A stretch of 64,000 bases of DNA from Iodobacter violaceini (lineage in GTDB: Bacteria > Pseudomonadota > Gammaproteobacteria > Burkholderiales > Chitinibacteraceae), in assembly GCF_011601265.1 (NCBI RefSeq), contig NZ_JAAOLX010000001.1:434001-498000 (forward strand), written 5' to 3'. The position numbers and the translations under genes are program-made. Under the pieces are notes generated by a model that saw nothing but the letters and a program-made list of their open reading frames with translations, did not search any database and was not told the origin of the DNA. Each line of letters opens with the position of its first letter. Within the stretch, counting starts at the first letter, position 1. Below are positions 9,401-17,469 of the stretch, piece after piece.

Positions 9401-10913
9401 AACCCAGCTCCTGCAGATATTTTGCCATTTCGGTTTCCAGCGCATTCAATTGCGCTTTCAGTTGCTCGCGCTCAGCACGCACCGCCAACAGATCGATTTC
9501 TTCCTCTTCTTCAAAGGTATCGACATAGCGCGGGATGTTCAGGTTGAAGTCGTTTTCTTTGATCTCGTCAAAGCTGGCCACATAGGCGTATTTATCAAAA
9601 CTCTGGCCTTCGCGGTAGGTGGTGACAATTTTGGCGATGTTGTCTTCCGTCAGCACATTCTGGTTTTTACCGGCTTTGCATTCGCGGCTGGCGTCGATGA
9701 ACAGTACGTTGGTGTCGGATTTTTCCTTGCTGAAAATCAGGATCGCCGCCGGAATGCCGGTGCCGTAAAACAGTTTTTCCGGCAGGCCGATGACTGCGTC
9801 GAGCAGGTTTTCTGTAATCAGTTTCTGGCGGATTGCGCCCTCGCTGCTGCCACGGAACAGCACGCCATGCGGCACCACCACGCCCATGCGGCCACTGCCG
9901 GGTTTCAGCGTTTCGATCATGTGCAGGATAAAGGCGTAGTCGCCCTTGGTTTTGGGCGGAATGCCACGGCGAAAGCGGCTGAATTTATCGTTTTCGGCTT
10001 CGTCGTGCCCCCATTTTTCCAGGCTAAACGGCGGGTTGGCGGTGACGATGTCAAACAGCATCAGCTCGCCGTTTTTATCCAGCAGCTTGGGGTTGCGGAT
10101 GGTGTCGCCCCATTCGATTTTGTGGTTGTCTTCGCCATGCAGAAACATATTCATCTTGGCCAGCGACCAGGTCGAGCCGATGGCTTCCTGCCCGTACAGC
10201 GCGTAGTTTTTGCTGCCGTGATTGCTAACGACTTTACGGCCACACTTCATTAATAGCGAGGCCGAGCCGCAGGCCGGATCACAAATGGTGTCGCCCGGCT
10301 GTGGGTCGAGCAGCTCGGCCAGCAATTCTGAAACTTGGGGTGGTGTATAAAATTCACCCGCTTTTTGCCCGCCACTGGCGGCAAAGTTATTAATCAAAAA
10401 CTCATAGCCGTTACCGATGATATCGAGCGCGCCGACGCGGCTAGGCTTAAGGTTGAGTTCAGGCTTGGCAAAGTCTTCCAGCAGGTGGCGTAGAATGGTG
10501 TTTTTCTGCTTTTCTTCGCCCAGCTTGTCGGTGTTGAAGCTGATGTCCTGAAACACGCTTTTGCCCGCGTCTTTGAGCTTGGTGCCGTTGGCTTCTTCAA
10601 TCGCGTGTAGTGCCTGATCGATACGCTCGCCATTGCCCGCTTCAAAGCGGCGCTCGTACAGCTTGTAGAAGCTGGCTTCTTTGGGCAGCACAAAGCGCTC
10701 ATTTTTGAGCATCTCGGTAATCAGCTCTGGTTCGTCGCCGTATTCGGCCTGGTAGCCATCGTAGTGGTCTTGCCATACATCGCTGATGTATTTCAGAAAC
10801 AACATGGTGAGCACGAAGTCTTTATAGGTATCGGCGCTGATGGTGCCGCGAAACGTATCGCAGGCAGCCCATAGCGCTTTGTTGATGTCGTCCTGATTGA
10901 TTTGGTCGGTCAT
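9390..10913 (-). CDS. hsdM: Type I restriction-modification methyltransferase subunit M
   Basis: An N6-adenine methyltransferase subunit of 507 residues. It has the helical HsdM N-terminal domain, then GEFYTPPQV, the SAM-binding DPACGSASLL and the catalytic NPPF motif (in NPPFSLEKW). With HsdS it methylates host sites and protects them from HsdR. It lies 2 bp after a short S-like gene and overlaps the full hsdS by 11 bp, so all are probably translated from one message. Length and motifs are normal for the family and no damage is visible. Confidence 0.96.
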   Translation of the reverse strand: MTDQINQDDINKALWAACDTFRGTISADTYKDFVLTMLFLKYISDVWQDHYDGYQAEYGDEPELITEMLKNERFVLPKEASFYKLYERRFEAGNGERIDQALHAIEEANGTKLKDAGKSVFQDISFNTDKLGEEKQKNTILRHLLEDFAKPELNLKPSRVGALDIIGNGYEFLINNFAASGGQKAGEFYTPPQVSELLAELLDPQPGDTICDPACGSASLLMKCGRKVVSNHGSKNYALYGQEAIGSTWSLAKMNMFLHGEDNHKIEWGDTIRNPKLLDKNGELMLFDIVTANPPFSLEKWGHDEAENDKFSRFRRGIPPKTKGDYAFILHMIETLKPGSGRMGVVVPHGVLFRGSSEGAIRQKLITENLLDAVIGLPEKLFYGTGIPAAILIFSKEKSDTNVLFIDASRECKAGKNQNVLTEDNIAKIVTTYREGQSFDKYAYVASFDEIKENDFNLNIPRYVDTFEEEEEIDLLAVRAEREQLKAQLNALETEMAKYLQELGYVA

Positions 10914-10915
10914 GG

Positions 10916-11548
10916 TTATTCCTTGGATGGCGTATTTTTAATGGTTTGTATTGCGGGCGTTGGGGCCGTGAGCAGTTCGGCGGCGAGTTCATTGGCGATG
11001 GCCGCAAGCATTTGCTCGCCATTCCGGCGCAGTTGTTCGATGAGGCGCAGCTCTTGCTGCAGAGTATTGGCAAGGCCAATGATGGCCTGCTGGCGGGCTA
11101 GATCAGGTACGGCAATGGGTATCTCTTCCAAGGCATTGCGTTTAATGGCTTTGGTAAGGGTACCCTCGGCATTGAGGTCAAAGTAGCGCTGGCTAGGTGG
11201 TTGATTGAGAAACCAGTACAGGTATTCGGGTAATAATTGCAGCGCAGTGGTGCGGACGATGAAAAACTGCGGTGCAGCGATGGCCTGCTTGCCCGTTACG
11301 GTGAGTGAGTCATCAATCAGTACAGCATAATTACGGCTGCCACGGGCGGCGACCAGAATATCGCCGACTTGCAGGCAGTCATCACGGCGGCCTGTGGGCT
11401 CGGTTTCAATGCAATCAGCCCAAGCCACACCGCCGAGTGACGAGGCATCTTTCATCTGCACAGCTACAATTCCAGAGCCTGGCGACTCAGGAATCTTCCC
11501 CCGAAAGGGGTGCCCGGCAGAGATGTTGGCTAGGTGTTTCAGTTGCAT
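10916..11548 (-). CDS. Single-domain HsdS-like protein (half specificity subunit)
   Basis: A 210-residue protein that looks like one half of an HsdS subunit: one target-recognition domain (start through about residue 150, ending IPIAVPDLARQQAI) and one helical dimerisation arm. Full HsdS proteins are about twice this length, and this operon has a complete hsdS downstream. It is the first gene of the operon, directly behind a strong promoter, and ends 2 bp before hsdM. It could dimerise to give an alternative palindromic specificity, exchange domains with hsdS, or modulate HsdM. The family is clear; the exact role is inferred. Confidence 0.8.
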   Translation of the reverse strand: MQLKHLANISAGHPFRGKIPESPGSGIVAVQMKDASSLGGVAWADCIETEPTGRRDDCLQVGDILVAARGSRNYAVLIDDSLTVTGKQAIAAPQFFIVRTTALQLLPEYLYWFLNQPPSQRYFDLNAEGTLTKAIKRNALEEIPIAVPDLARQQAIIGLANTLQQELRLIEQLRRNGEQMLAAIANELAAELLTAPTPAIQTIKNTPSKE

Positions 11549-11576
11549 GTTTGTGTAGTTTCATCGGCGATACTGC

Positions 11577-11605
11577 ACAATATTCGTCCTAACAAATCCT
11601 GTCAA
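11577..11605 (-). promoter_or_regulatory. Sigma-70 promoter of the hsd composite operon
   Basis: Reading the minus strand, TTGACA (11605-11600) is followed by a 17-base spacer and TATTGT (11582-11577), about 30 bases before the half-hsdS ATG. The -35 box is perfect and the -10 box is a close match. No dyad repressor site overlaps it, so expression is probably constitutive. Confidence 0.75.
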
Positions 11606-11632
11606 CAAATATTGTTTCATTCGCTTTACTGC

Positions 11633-11662
11633 ATAAAAAAAGCCACACATTCTTGTGTGGCT
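11633..11662 (-). terminator. Orphan intrinsic terminator, minus strand
   Basis: An 8-bp stem, AGCCACAC/GTGTGGCT, with a 6-base loop is followed on the minus strand by a run of T. It sits just upstream of the hsd promoter, insulating it from leftward transcription. The gene it once ended is gone; the IS element now abuts it. Confidence 0.7.
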
Positions 11663-11746
11663 CAGTGGTGTGGTATTTGAATACTGAATCGCCCCAGGTT
11701 TCCTAGACACCTAAAGAGCCTCAAAATGAGGTAATTAGGAGCTCTT

Positions 11747-12028
11747 ATGTACAAATCAAAACGCTATACCGAAGAGTTTAAAATCGAAGCCGTTAAGCAG
11801 GTGACCGAGCGCAATTATCCTGTCGCAGAGGTCGCCGAACGGCTCGGCGTTTCTGGCCACAGTATTTATAGCTGGATCAAACGTTACGCCAATCCTGTGC
11901 CTGTTTCAGCCCACACCGACCTTCAACAAGATGAGATTCGACAACTCAAAGCCGAACTACGGCGAGTCACCGAAGAGCGAGATATTCTAAAAAAGGCCGC
12001 CGCGTACTTTGCCAAGCTGTCCGAGTAA
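11747..12028 (+). CDS. IS3-family transposase OrfA
   Basis: A 93-residue helix-turn-helix protein (YTEEFKIEAVKQV, then GVSGHSIYSWIK) with a C-terminal leucine-zipper-like helix, typical of IS3-family OrfA. The ATG follows an AGGAGCT ribosome site. Near its end the sequence A_AAA_AAG (11989-11995) lies in the correct phase (CTA AAA AAG) for -1 slippage into orfB, giving the OrfAB transposase. OrfA alone usually binds the ends and regulates transposition. Confidence 0.93.
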   Translation: MYKSKRYTEEFKIEAVKQVTERNYPVAEVAERLGVSGHSIYSWIKRYANPVPVSAHTDLQQDEIRQLKAELRRVTEERDILKKAAAYFAKLSE

Positions 12029-12057
12029 AGTACGCCTTCATTCGCGAGCACCAAGCG

Positions 12058-12900
12058 GTGCACCCTGTGCGAAGACTTTGCCGCATGATGCAAGTGCACC
12101 CTAGTGGTTATTACGCATGGTTGCGGCAACCCCAGTCACTTCGCTCACTAGATGATCAGCGTTTAACGGGTGTAATTACGGCGTCTTGGCAAGAAAGTGG
12201 TGGCGTATATGGCTACCGGAAGATTAGTGCTGATTTGCGTGATTTAGGTGAGCAATGCGGCAAGCATCGTGTTGCTCGCCTCATGCGTTTGGCAGGCCTT
12301 CGTTCGCAAACGGGCTATCGTCGGCGGCGTGGTTTTTATGGTGGACGGCCAATCGTCACTGCGCCCAATCATTTAGATCGGCAATTTGCGGTCACCGAGC
12401 CCAATCGGGTGTGGGTCACGGACATTACGTATATTCGTACGCATGAAGGTTGGCTGTATCTGGCCGCCGTCTTGGATTTGTTCTCACGGCAAGTGGTGGG
12501 TTGGTCAATGGGCGCACGAATGGATCGCGAATTGGCCATCAAAGCGTTATTGATGGCAGTTTGGCGGCGTAAACCAGATCAGGAAGTGTTGGTACATTCT
12601 GACCAAGGGAGCCAATTTAGCAGCAACGATTGGCAAGATTTGCTGCGCGCACATAATTTGAAGCCAAGCATGAGTCGACGCGGCAATTGCCATGATAATG
12701 CGGTAGCAGAGAGCTTCTTCCAACTACTGAAGCGAGAACGAATCAAGCGGCAAACCTACCGGGATCGTGAAGAAGCCCGCCGTGATGTCTTCAATTATAT
12801 TGAGATGTTTTACAACCCCAAGCGTCGCCACAGTTTCAATAACGGGTTCTCCCCGGTAGAGTATGAGAAGCAGTATTTCGAACGGCTCGGAAGTGTCTAG
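12058..12900 (+). CDS. IS3-family transposase OrfB (DDE integrase core)
   Basis: The catalytic half of the transposase, in the -1 frame relative to orfA. The open frame reaches back to the slippery site at 11989-11995, so it is probably made as an OrfAB fusion; the GTG at 12058 is only the first internal start. DDE acids are visible in WVTDITYI, HSDQGSQF and the Glu of NAVAESFFQ. The frame is uninterrupted and ends just inside the right inverted repeat, so the element may be active. Confidence 0.93.
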   Translation: MHPVRRLCRMMQVHPSGYYAWLRQPQSLRSLDDQRLTGVITASWQESGGVYGYRKISADLRDLGEQCGKHRVARLMRLAGLRSQTGYRRRRGFYGGRPIVTAPNHLDRQFAVTEPNRVWVTDITYIRTHEGWLYLAAVLDLFSRQVVGWSMGARMDRELAIKALLMAVWRRKPDQEVLVHSDQGSQFSSNDWQDLLRAHNLKPSMSRRGNCHDNAVAESFFQLLKRERIKRQTYRDREEARRDVFNYIEMFYNPKRRHSFNNGFSPVEYEKQYFERLGSV

Positions 12901-12918
12901 AAAACCTGGGGCGATTCA

Positions 12919-14184
12919 CTCCGTATTGCTGAGTGGGACCCTAACACTCCCTCAGTCACATCAAAGCAAGCCGAAGTGCTGACAAACCTAAAACCTGTAT
13001 ATGGTTTTGAAGTATTCAAGTACATCAATGGGCGAACATTGTCAGCGCAACAATATGTGGGGACTTTTCAACTTGGGGTACACACGATTGAAGTGCTCCC
13101 TAAGATTGATGGACAAACTAAAGATGTACGACGGAATTTAGTCGCCATGCTTTCAGTTGTTCATGATTTAGATATCAGCGAAGGTGAAGCTGCTCGGCTT
13201 GCAAAGCAAAACCATGGGATTTTAGAAATATTAATTCGCATCTTCTGTGATAAGTTATTCCTCCAAATTCATCGTGGCTTAATTCACCGATATGAGGCAA
13301 AAGAAGATAACTTATCGGTTCTCCGTGGTCGACTCGGTATAGCGGAACAAGTAAGGTTAAACGCGGGAAATCCAGAACGACTATATTGCCATTTTGACGA
13401 GTTCCAAGATGACAATCCGCTGAATCAGATACTTAAAGCGTGTATCAAGTTTCTTTTGAAAGTTGCTAGAGATATTCGTAACCAACAGCTACTTGCTGAA
13501 TTAATGTTGGTTTTTCAGTCCGTCCGAGAGGTGCATAAATACTCACTCCCTTGGGTCAAAGTTCAATTTGATAGGCTCAGTGACCGATATAAGCCTTGCT
13601 TTCATTTAGCTGAACTTTTCCTCAAAGGAATCCCACCTGATGTTACTGGGGGACAAGTGCACGGTTTTTCTTTGTTTTTTGATATGAACCAGCTTTTTGA
13701 AAAATACATCGGCCGCATTGCACGAAAAGTGCTAATGCCCATCGGTTATGATGTCATTCTTCAAGGGCCTCAAAAACACCTTGCTTTTGATTTACACAAA
13801 AAAAATAGCGTTTTTGCTATGAAGCCAGACATTGTTGGCCTTCACGCTGGTGCGGTTGCTTGGATTTTAGATACGAAATGGAAACCGTTATCTTTGCAAA
13901 AGTCCAAAGAGGGCGTTCAGCAAGATGACCTTTATCAAATGTATGCTTATGCACATTGCTATGACACGAAAGACGTCGTCCTTTTATATCCCCATCACTC
14001 CGAGTTAAATGGTGAGGCTGGAATCAGAAGCCTGTTTGCATTAAATCCTTGGATTCGAGGCGCAGTAGAAGACTTCAAGAGAGTTAAGGTTGCAACGATT
14101 GATTTAACTGTACTTGGAACAGTGCCTGAACAACTCAAGCGGATAATCTTGAGCGGTGCTTCGGCAGCAGCATCTACAGCTTAA
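12919..14184 (+). pseudogene. mcrC: McrC-like protein, 5' end removed by IS3 element
   Basis: The frame is open from the IS boundary and reads LRIAEWDP before the first possible start (GTG 12976), so coding sequence was cut off. The remaining 422 codons match McrC, the nuclease partner of the McrB GTPase in 5-methylcytosine restriction. The C-terminal PD-(D/E)xK core is present: KPDIVG, LDTKWK and QQDDLYQMYAYA. McrB is absent on both sides, because the IS and then the leftward hsd operon begin immediately. Without McrB and with a lost N-terminus it is probably non-functional. Confidence 0.8.
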
Positions 14185-14394
14185 TCGGCTAAAAAGTTAT
14201 TTATCTCATGGCCTACAAATCGCTGTTGTTTAAAAACACGCAGCGCGAACATTACTTTTATTCCGGTTCAATGCCCAGCTGTCGATTGAATGTTCACGCT
14301 GACTTGTTTTAGCCAAATGCCAAGATTTGTTGACCTAACGATACTAGCTGGCATGGGCATAGTCGACTTTTTTCAACACCTTAGTAATGTCATT

Positions 14395-14490
14395 TTCGTT
14401 TGTAGGCCCCTAATTTTTCGCGTCAGCTCTTCCTGCTTTTCTAGTTCACCAATACCGTTCTCCTGCTTGCAAAAATCAGTCTGTCATTTG
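14395..14490 (-). pseudogene. Decayed remnant of a HAD-like gene 3' end
   Basis: This stretch aligns at roughly three-quarters identity with the last part of the HAD-like gene at 16266-16748. Read on the minus strand it gives NDRLIF, then after a one-base frameshift GIGELEKQEEL, matching DERLIF and GIGELAKQEEL of the intact gene. The rest of 14185-14595 contains no convincing gene. Confidence 0.6.
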
Positions 14491-14595
14491 CGTGTAGTGG
14501 CACAGCTTGGAACACAGAGGCGACCATTAACCCTAACAATTAAGCGAATATCGATGGAAATAGGGCTTCAGCAGAACGCTCAATAGCACCCCAAT

Positions 14596-14622
14596 AAAAA
14601 AGCCCGCGTTTGCGGGCTTTTT
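14596..14622 (-). terminator. Intrinsic terminator after the Sel1-like gene
   Basis: The hairpin AGCCCGC-GTTT-GCGGGCT is flanked by A-runs and T-runs, so it can stop transcription from either side. It lies 8 bp beyond the stop of the minus-strand gene 14630-15874. Confidence 0.85.
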
Positions 14623-14629
14623 CTTCGCA

Positions 14630-15874
14630 CTATTCTTGGCTCTTCTGGATGTTGGCAAACATAACTTCTGCTGCGTCGAGCGCTTGTTTGTTCAGTTCCT
14701 CCTCAATACTCGGCATGTAAACGCCCTCGTCGCCTGCAACATAAAGTGCGCCGCCGTAGTCATCATCATATTCTTGACCATCGTACATGCCACCATCGTG
14801 ATAGGCTCTGAGCGTAGATTTCGTAAAATCTTTACCAAGCAGCAACGCTAAGTGGTGCCAAGTCCAAGCTTCTTGGTGGTTCGCGTCAAGCTCACGCTCA
14901 ATTAAAGCCCGGATTGCAGCCAAATCACCCAGCTCTCCGAGTCTTTTCAATGCCCAGTATTCACCTGATTCAGCCAGCTCTTCAAGTGCGTCATTAGAAC
15001 CTTCCTCAGCGGCTCTTTTTAGCCAAACTTGGCTTGATTCGTAAAACCCTAAGCTGGCCGCAACCTCTGACATTCGCAATGCGTTTATGTCGCCATCCAT
15101 CTTCTCTGCAAGAGTAAAGAACGCGCCGTCATCAAATGTTGTCGCATATTCTAGTGAAGCCGCTTGGCAACCATTCAGTGCCGCAACTTTCAAATGATGC
15201 TGATATTTTTCGTAAATTGGTTTTTGCACCAAGTATTCATCAACCCATTGGCGCTCTATAGACGTAAGTTTTCTACCCCGCAACGACTCTTCATACAAGT
15301 AGCTACTAGGCTCAGGAATACGATAGATGATTGCCAGAGCATAATTGGCATCAGGATGATTCTGCACCGCTAATTGTTGCAAACTCTCCATCAAAACTGG
15401 TGAATTAACAAAATCAATGCCGGTATCGACTTCTACTTTAGCCTCTTCCTCATCCTCTTCCTCATCCTCTTCCTCATCGATATCGTCATAGAAGTCATCA
15501 TCTTCATACTCGTCGTAATATGGGTCTCTAGATTTTTCAGGCTTAGGAGGGTCAAGCCGAGCAAGCAAATCTCGTATTTTAATAAACGTGATGCTGTACT
15601 CAGCTAGTTTGTCGGCCAAGCACTTTGCAACGTTAGAAGCGTGCTCTCCTGGATAACCTAGTTGAATAACTCGGCCGACGAGGTCAGCAATATTGTTATT
15701 TGCAGCACTGCCAATTGTCGAATCCACAAAAATAGCTTCGGAGTTAAAAGCAGCAAATGATTTGTAGCCGAACGAAGCAGAAATCAGCTCATAGATATGA
15801 GCACGTTTGAACTGGGAACTTGTGGTGGTTTGGATGTGTTGCTGGGCGGTGAATGCAAACTCTTTGATAGTCAT
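14630..15874 (-). CDS. Hypothetical protein with acidic linker and Sel1/TPR-like repeats
   Basis: A 414-residue soluble protein in three parts. Residues 1-110 form a helical N-terminal domain (FKRAHIYELISASFGYKSF) like a small domain found at the head of many uncharacterised proteobacterial proteins. Residues about 120-150 are an almost purely Asp/Glu linker. The C-terminal half has helical repeats of the Sel1/TPR type (ANYALAIIY, AASLEYATTFDDG, WLKRAAEEGSNDALEELAESG). Sel1 repeats usually mediate protein contacts. No catalytic motif is seen and no partner is encoded nearby. Whether it belongs to the defence island or to host background is unclear. Confidence 0.7.
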   Translation of the reverse strand: MTIKEFAFTAQQHIQTTTSSQFKRAHIYELISASFGYKSFAAFNSEAIFVDSTIGSAANNNIADLVGRVIQLGYPGEHASNVAKCLADKLAEYSITFIKIRDLLARLDPPKPEKSRDPYYDEYEDDDFYDDIDEEEDEEEDEEEAKVEVDTGIDFVNSPVLMESLQQLAVQNHPDANYALAIIYRIPEPSSYLYEESLRGRKLTSIERQWVDEYLVQKPIYEKYQHHLKVAALNGCQAASLEYATTFDDGAFFTLAEKMDGDINALRMSEVAASLGFYESSQVWLKRAAEEGSNDALEELAESGEYWALKRLGELGDLAAIRALIERELDANHQEAWTWHHLALLLGKDFTKSTLRAYHDGGMYDGQEYDDDYGGALYVAGDEGVYMPSIEEELNKQALDAAEVMFANIQKSQE

Positions 15875-16265
15875 ATTTACTTCCTAAAATAAGCCCCGTC
15901 GATTCGAGTTAAGGCACACGTTTAAGACCTCGACGATGAGGCTCCAAAAGGAGAGTAATTTATGCAAATAGGATGGAAATTGAATTGGGTAATACAGGCC
16001 GTTTTTTACTCGTGTGCAAGTACGGTTGGCACCAAAGTAAAATTTACCCCATCTGCATGTAGGGCGTCAAGATGCGCGGTAGTAAGTCCGAACTAAGCTT
16101 GGCTGATGAAAAGCAGCGAGATTTGGCTTCAACTACCTCAGCAAGAACCAGCGGTAATTAAACTTGCAATGACCGCCTTTAACTTGTCAGGCATTGATGC
16201 AACTACCAAAATTCACTGCATTACTTTCAGCCAAGGCGGCAGAAAAATATGGTCTGTTTTTTTCG
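15875..16265. other. Non-coding stretch with no clear gene
   Basis: About 390 bp without a convincing gene, apart from one very short open frame listed separately. An open frame at 16106-16300 runs into the opposite-strand HAD-like gene and has no ribosome site. No terminator or repeat of note was seen. Confidence 0.5.
15962..16096 (+). CDS. Possible 44-residue small protein
   Basis: An ATG behind a good ribosome site (AGGAGAG, 8 bases upstream) opens a 44-codon frame beginning MQIGWKLNWVIQAVFY. It has no recognisable domain and no neighbour to support it. It could be chance or the start of a decayed gene. Confidence 0.2.
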   Translation: MQIGWKLNWVIQAVFYSCASTVGTKVKFTPSACRASRCAVVSPN

Positions 16266-16748
16266 TTATGGGGATTGTATCTTCTTTTGCAAAGCTCTAA
16301 TTTTTTGCTTCAGCTCTTCCTGCTTCGCTAATTCGCCAATGCCTTTATCTGGCCTGCAAAAAATGAGTCTTTCATCTGATGGAGCGGCAACCTCGATGGA
16401 TTCATGGTCATCGATGGCTAACCAATAGATAATTTTTCTATTGGAGGCATCTTGAAGAATTTCTACATATCTTTCTGAATTAGTACATTCAACAACACCA
16501 CTAAATCTAGAACCGACATTTCCAAGTAATCGAATCAGCGTTTCATCCTCGAAAAGTCTACGCCAGTCCGAGGACACAATTATCCTTACGTCCTCAAAAT
16601 CATTAAGCACGTGCTGAAGGTCATCGAGCCAGCAAAACAAGTTTGGATTCTTGCACAACCGTCCGTTTTCATCGATTGCAGGCTCGCCGTCTTGATGCAA
16701 TACGCCATCGAAATCTAAGTATATAAAAATGGATGATTTTGGGTCCAT
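16266..16748 (-). CDS. HAD-domain protein (HAD-like phosphatase fold)
   Basis: A 160-residue protein with the haloacid-dehalogenase fold: motif I DFDGVLH near the N-terminus with both catalytic Asp, motif II IVSSDWR, and the acidic motif AIDDH. This short HAD type occurs as a stand-alone domain and fused to nucleic-acid repair proteins; the substrate cannot be told. The start at 16748 follows GAGGTGA at good spacing and is preferred over the upstream in-frame ATG at 16769. The tail is a Lys/Gln/Glu helix. A frameshifted partial copy of its 3' end lies at 14395-14490, so this gene or its relatives were duplicated locally. Confidence 0.75.
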   Translation of the reverse strand: MDPKSSIFIYLDFDGVLHQDGEPAIDENGRLCKNPNLFCWLDDLQHVLNDFEDVRIIVSSDWRRLFEDETLIRLLGNVGSRFSGVVECTNSERYVEILQDASNRKIIYWLAIDDHESIEVAAPSDERLIFCRPDKGIGELAKQEELKQKIRALQKKIQSP

Positions 16749-16840
16749 AATTCTCACCTCTAGCGACAATCCACAATACTAGAGTCACGCTTCCCAACAA
16801 AAAATACAAGATAAATATTTGATTATTAATGAAAATATTT

Positions 16841-16965
16841 AATGACAGTTTATGCTTTATTTTTTATCTTAATGCCACTTTATGCTTTATTTATGAATAA
16901 AAAAGAGCCGAATTCGACTCCTAGAATGACAACTTATGCTTTATTAATGGACACTTTATGCTTAA
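16841..16965. repeat. Four direct repeats of about 20 bp, possible transposon end
   Basis: Four copies starting at 16841, 16871, 16925 and 16946 share AATGRCA followed by a TTATGCTTTAT-like core; the last copy is shifted by one base and ends TTATGCTTAAC. They lie in a gene-free, AT-rich stretch. Read on the minus strand the block begins TGTGCC near 16972 and then repeats ATAAAGCATAAA-type units. That layout resembles the multiple transposase-binding sites at ends of Tn7/TniA-type elements, but iterons or a decayed array are possible. Confidence 0.55.
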
Positions 16966-17074
16966 CGGCACATAGAGAAATCTAAGTGGCTTTTTTTATG
17001 CCTAAAAAGGCCCTTTTAAGCCCAACAATAGCAACATTAATCACAACATTCCTTACAAAAAACACCAACCCAAC

Positions 17075-17105
17075 AAAAAACCTCGCATATAAACGAGGTT
17101 TTTTA
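17075..17105. terminator. Bidirectional intrinsic terminator
   Basis: The hairpin AACCTCG/CGAGGTT has A-runs on one side and T-runs on the other, so it works in both directions. It separates the repeat block from the T6SS module. Confidence 0.8.
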
Positions 17106-17138
17106 TCATCAAAAGGACAAGCAAGAAACTCCCCCCTC

Positions 17139-17153
17139 CCCCTTGCACCCCAT
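17139..17153 (+). other. 15-bp match to the tRNA-Pro anticodon region (possible att relic)
   Basis: CCCCTTGCACCCCAT here is identical to 58671-58685 inside the tRNA-Pro gene, in the same orientation. The identity does not extend to the tRNA 3' end as a fresh attachment duplication would, so it may be an old attachment core or chance. Confidence 0.3.
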
Positions 17154-17469
17154 TCGCCAGCTCAAACACTTATAACATGCTGATTATAAGAGAAAAACAA
17201 AAACAATGTTCTAATAATTTCATGCTTCATTGAAGCTGATTAAGCCGCATTTTTATTGACCTAAGAATCAACGTATTAGAACAATTTCGCCCCTAAACAG
17301 CATAGGCAAATAGCAAATTTAGGAGGCACCAAGACTACAAAGTAAGGTGCAATACTTACACGAACAATGAAAATTCATAGGATTTTGTGCAGTAATTACA
17401 ACCAATCATAAACAGCAAAAAAAAAGCTTCGTGTAATATACGGAGCTTCTCGTAAGCCCTTGGTTTCAA
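17154..17469. other. Upstream region of vgrG with inverted repeats
   Basis: No gene. The arms TGTTCTAATA (17207-17216) and TATTAGAACA (17274-17283) are perfect inverted repeats enclosing a smaller palindrome, GCTTCATTGAAGC. A second hairpin (AGCTTCGT/ACGGAGCT, 17425-17447) lies next to nine A residues, so on the minus strand it is a likely terminator. It could also be a leader structure for vgrG. Confidence 0.5.

Larger units (their letters stand above)
11685..12918 (+). mobile_element. IS3-family insertion sequence, intact (about 1.23 kb)
   Basis: Terminal inverted repeats of 26 bp with one mismatch (11685-11710 and 12893-12918) begin TGAATCGCCCC and end in the usual TG...CA. Inside are orfA and orfB joined by a programmed frameshift. 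The bases flanking the two ends (TAC on the left, CTC on the right) do not match, so no 3-4-bp target duplication is visible. That suggests the copy sits at a deletion or recombination junction. A shortened relative lies at 23817-24371. Confidence 0.93.

Noticed and set aside
9450-10253. 267-codon open frame on the plus strand
   Set aside because: It is the antisense of hsdM, which has full family motifs; no ribosome site and a hydrophobic, low-complexity translation.
14290-14586. 98-codon open frame in the gap after mcrC
   Set aside because: It is antisense to a recognisable gene remnant and has no ribosome site or domain.
16106-16300. 64-codon open frame
   Set aside because: It runs into the opposite HAD-like gene, lacks a ribosome site and shows no family.
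16841-16965. CRISPR array
   Set aside because: Only four short repeats with uneven spacing (30, 54, 21) and no spacers of constant length; no cas genes anywhere.
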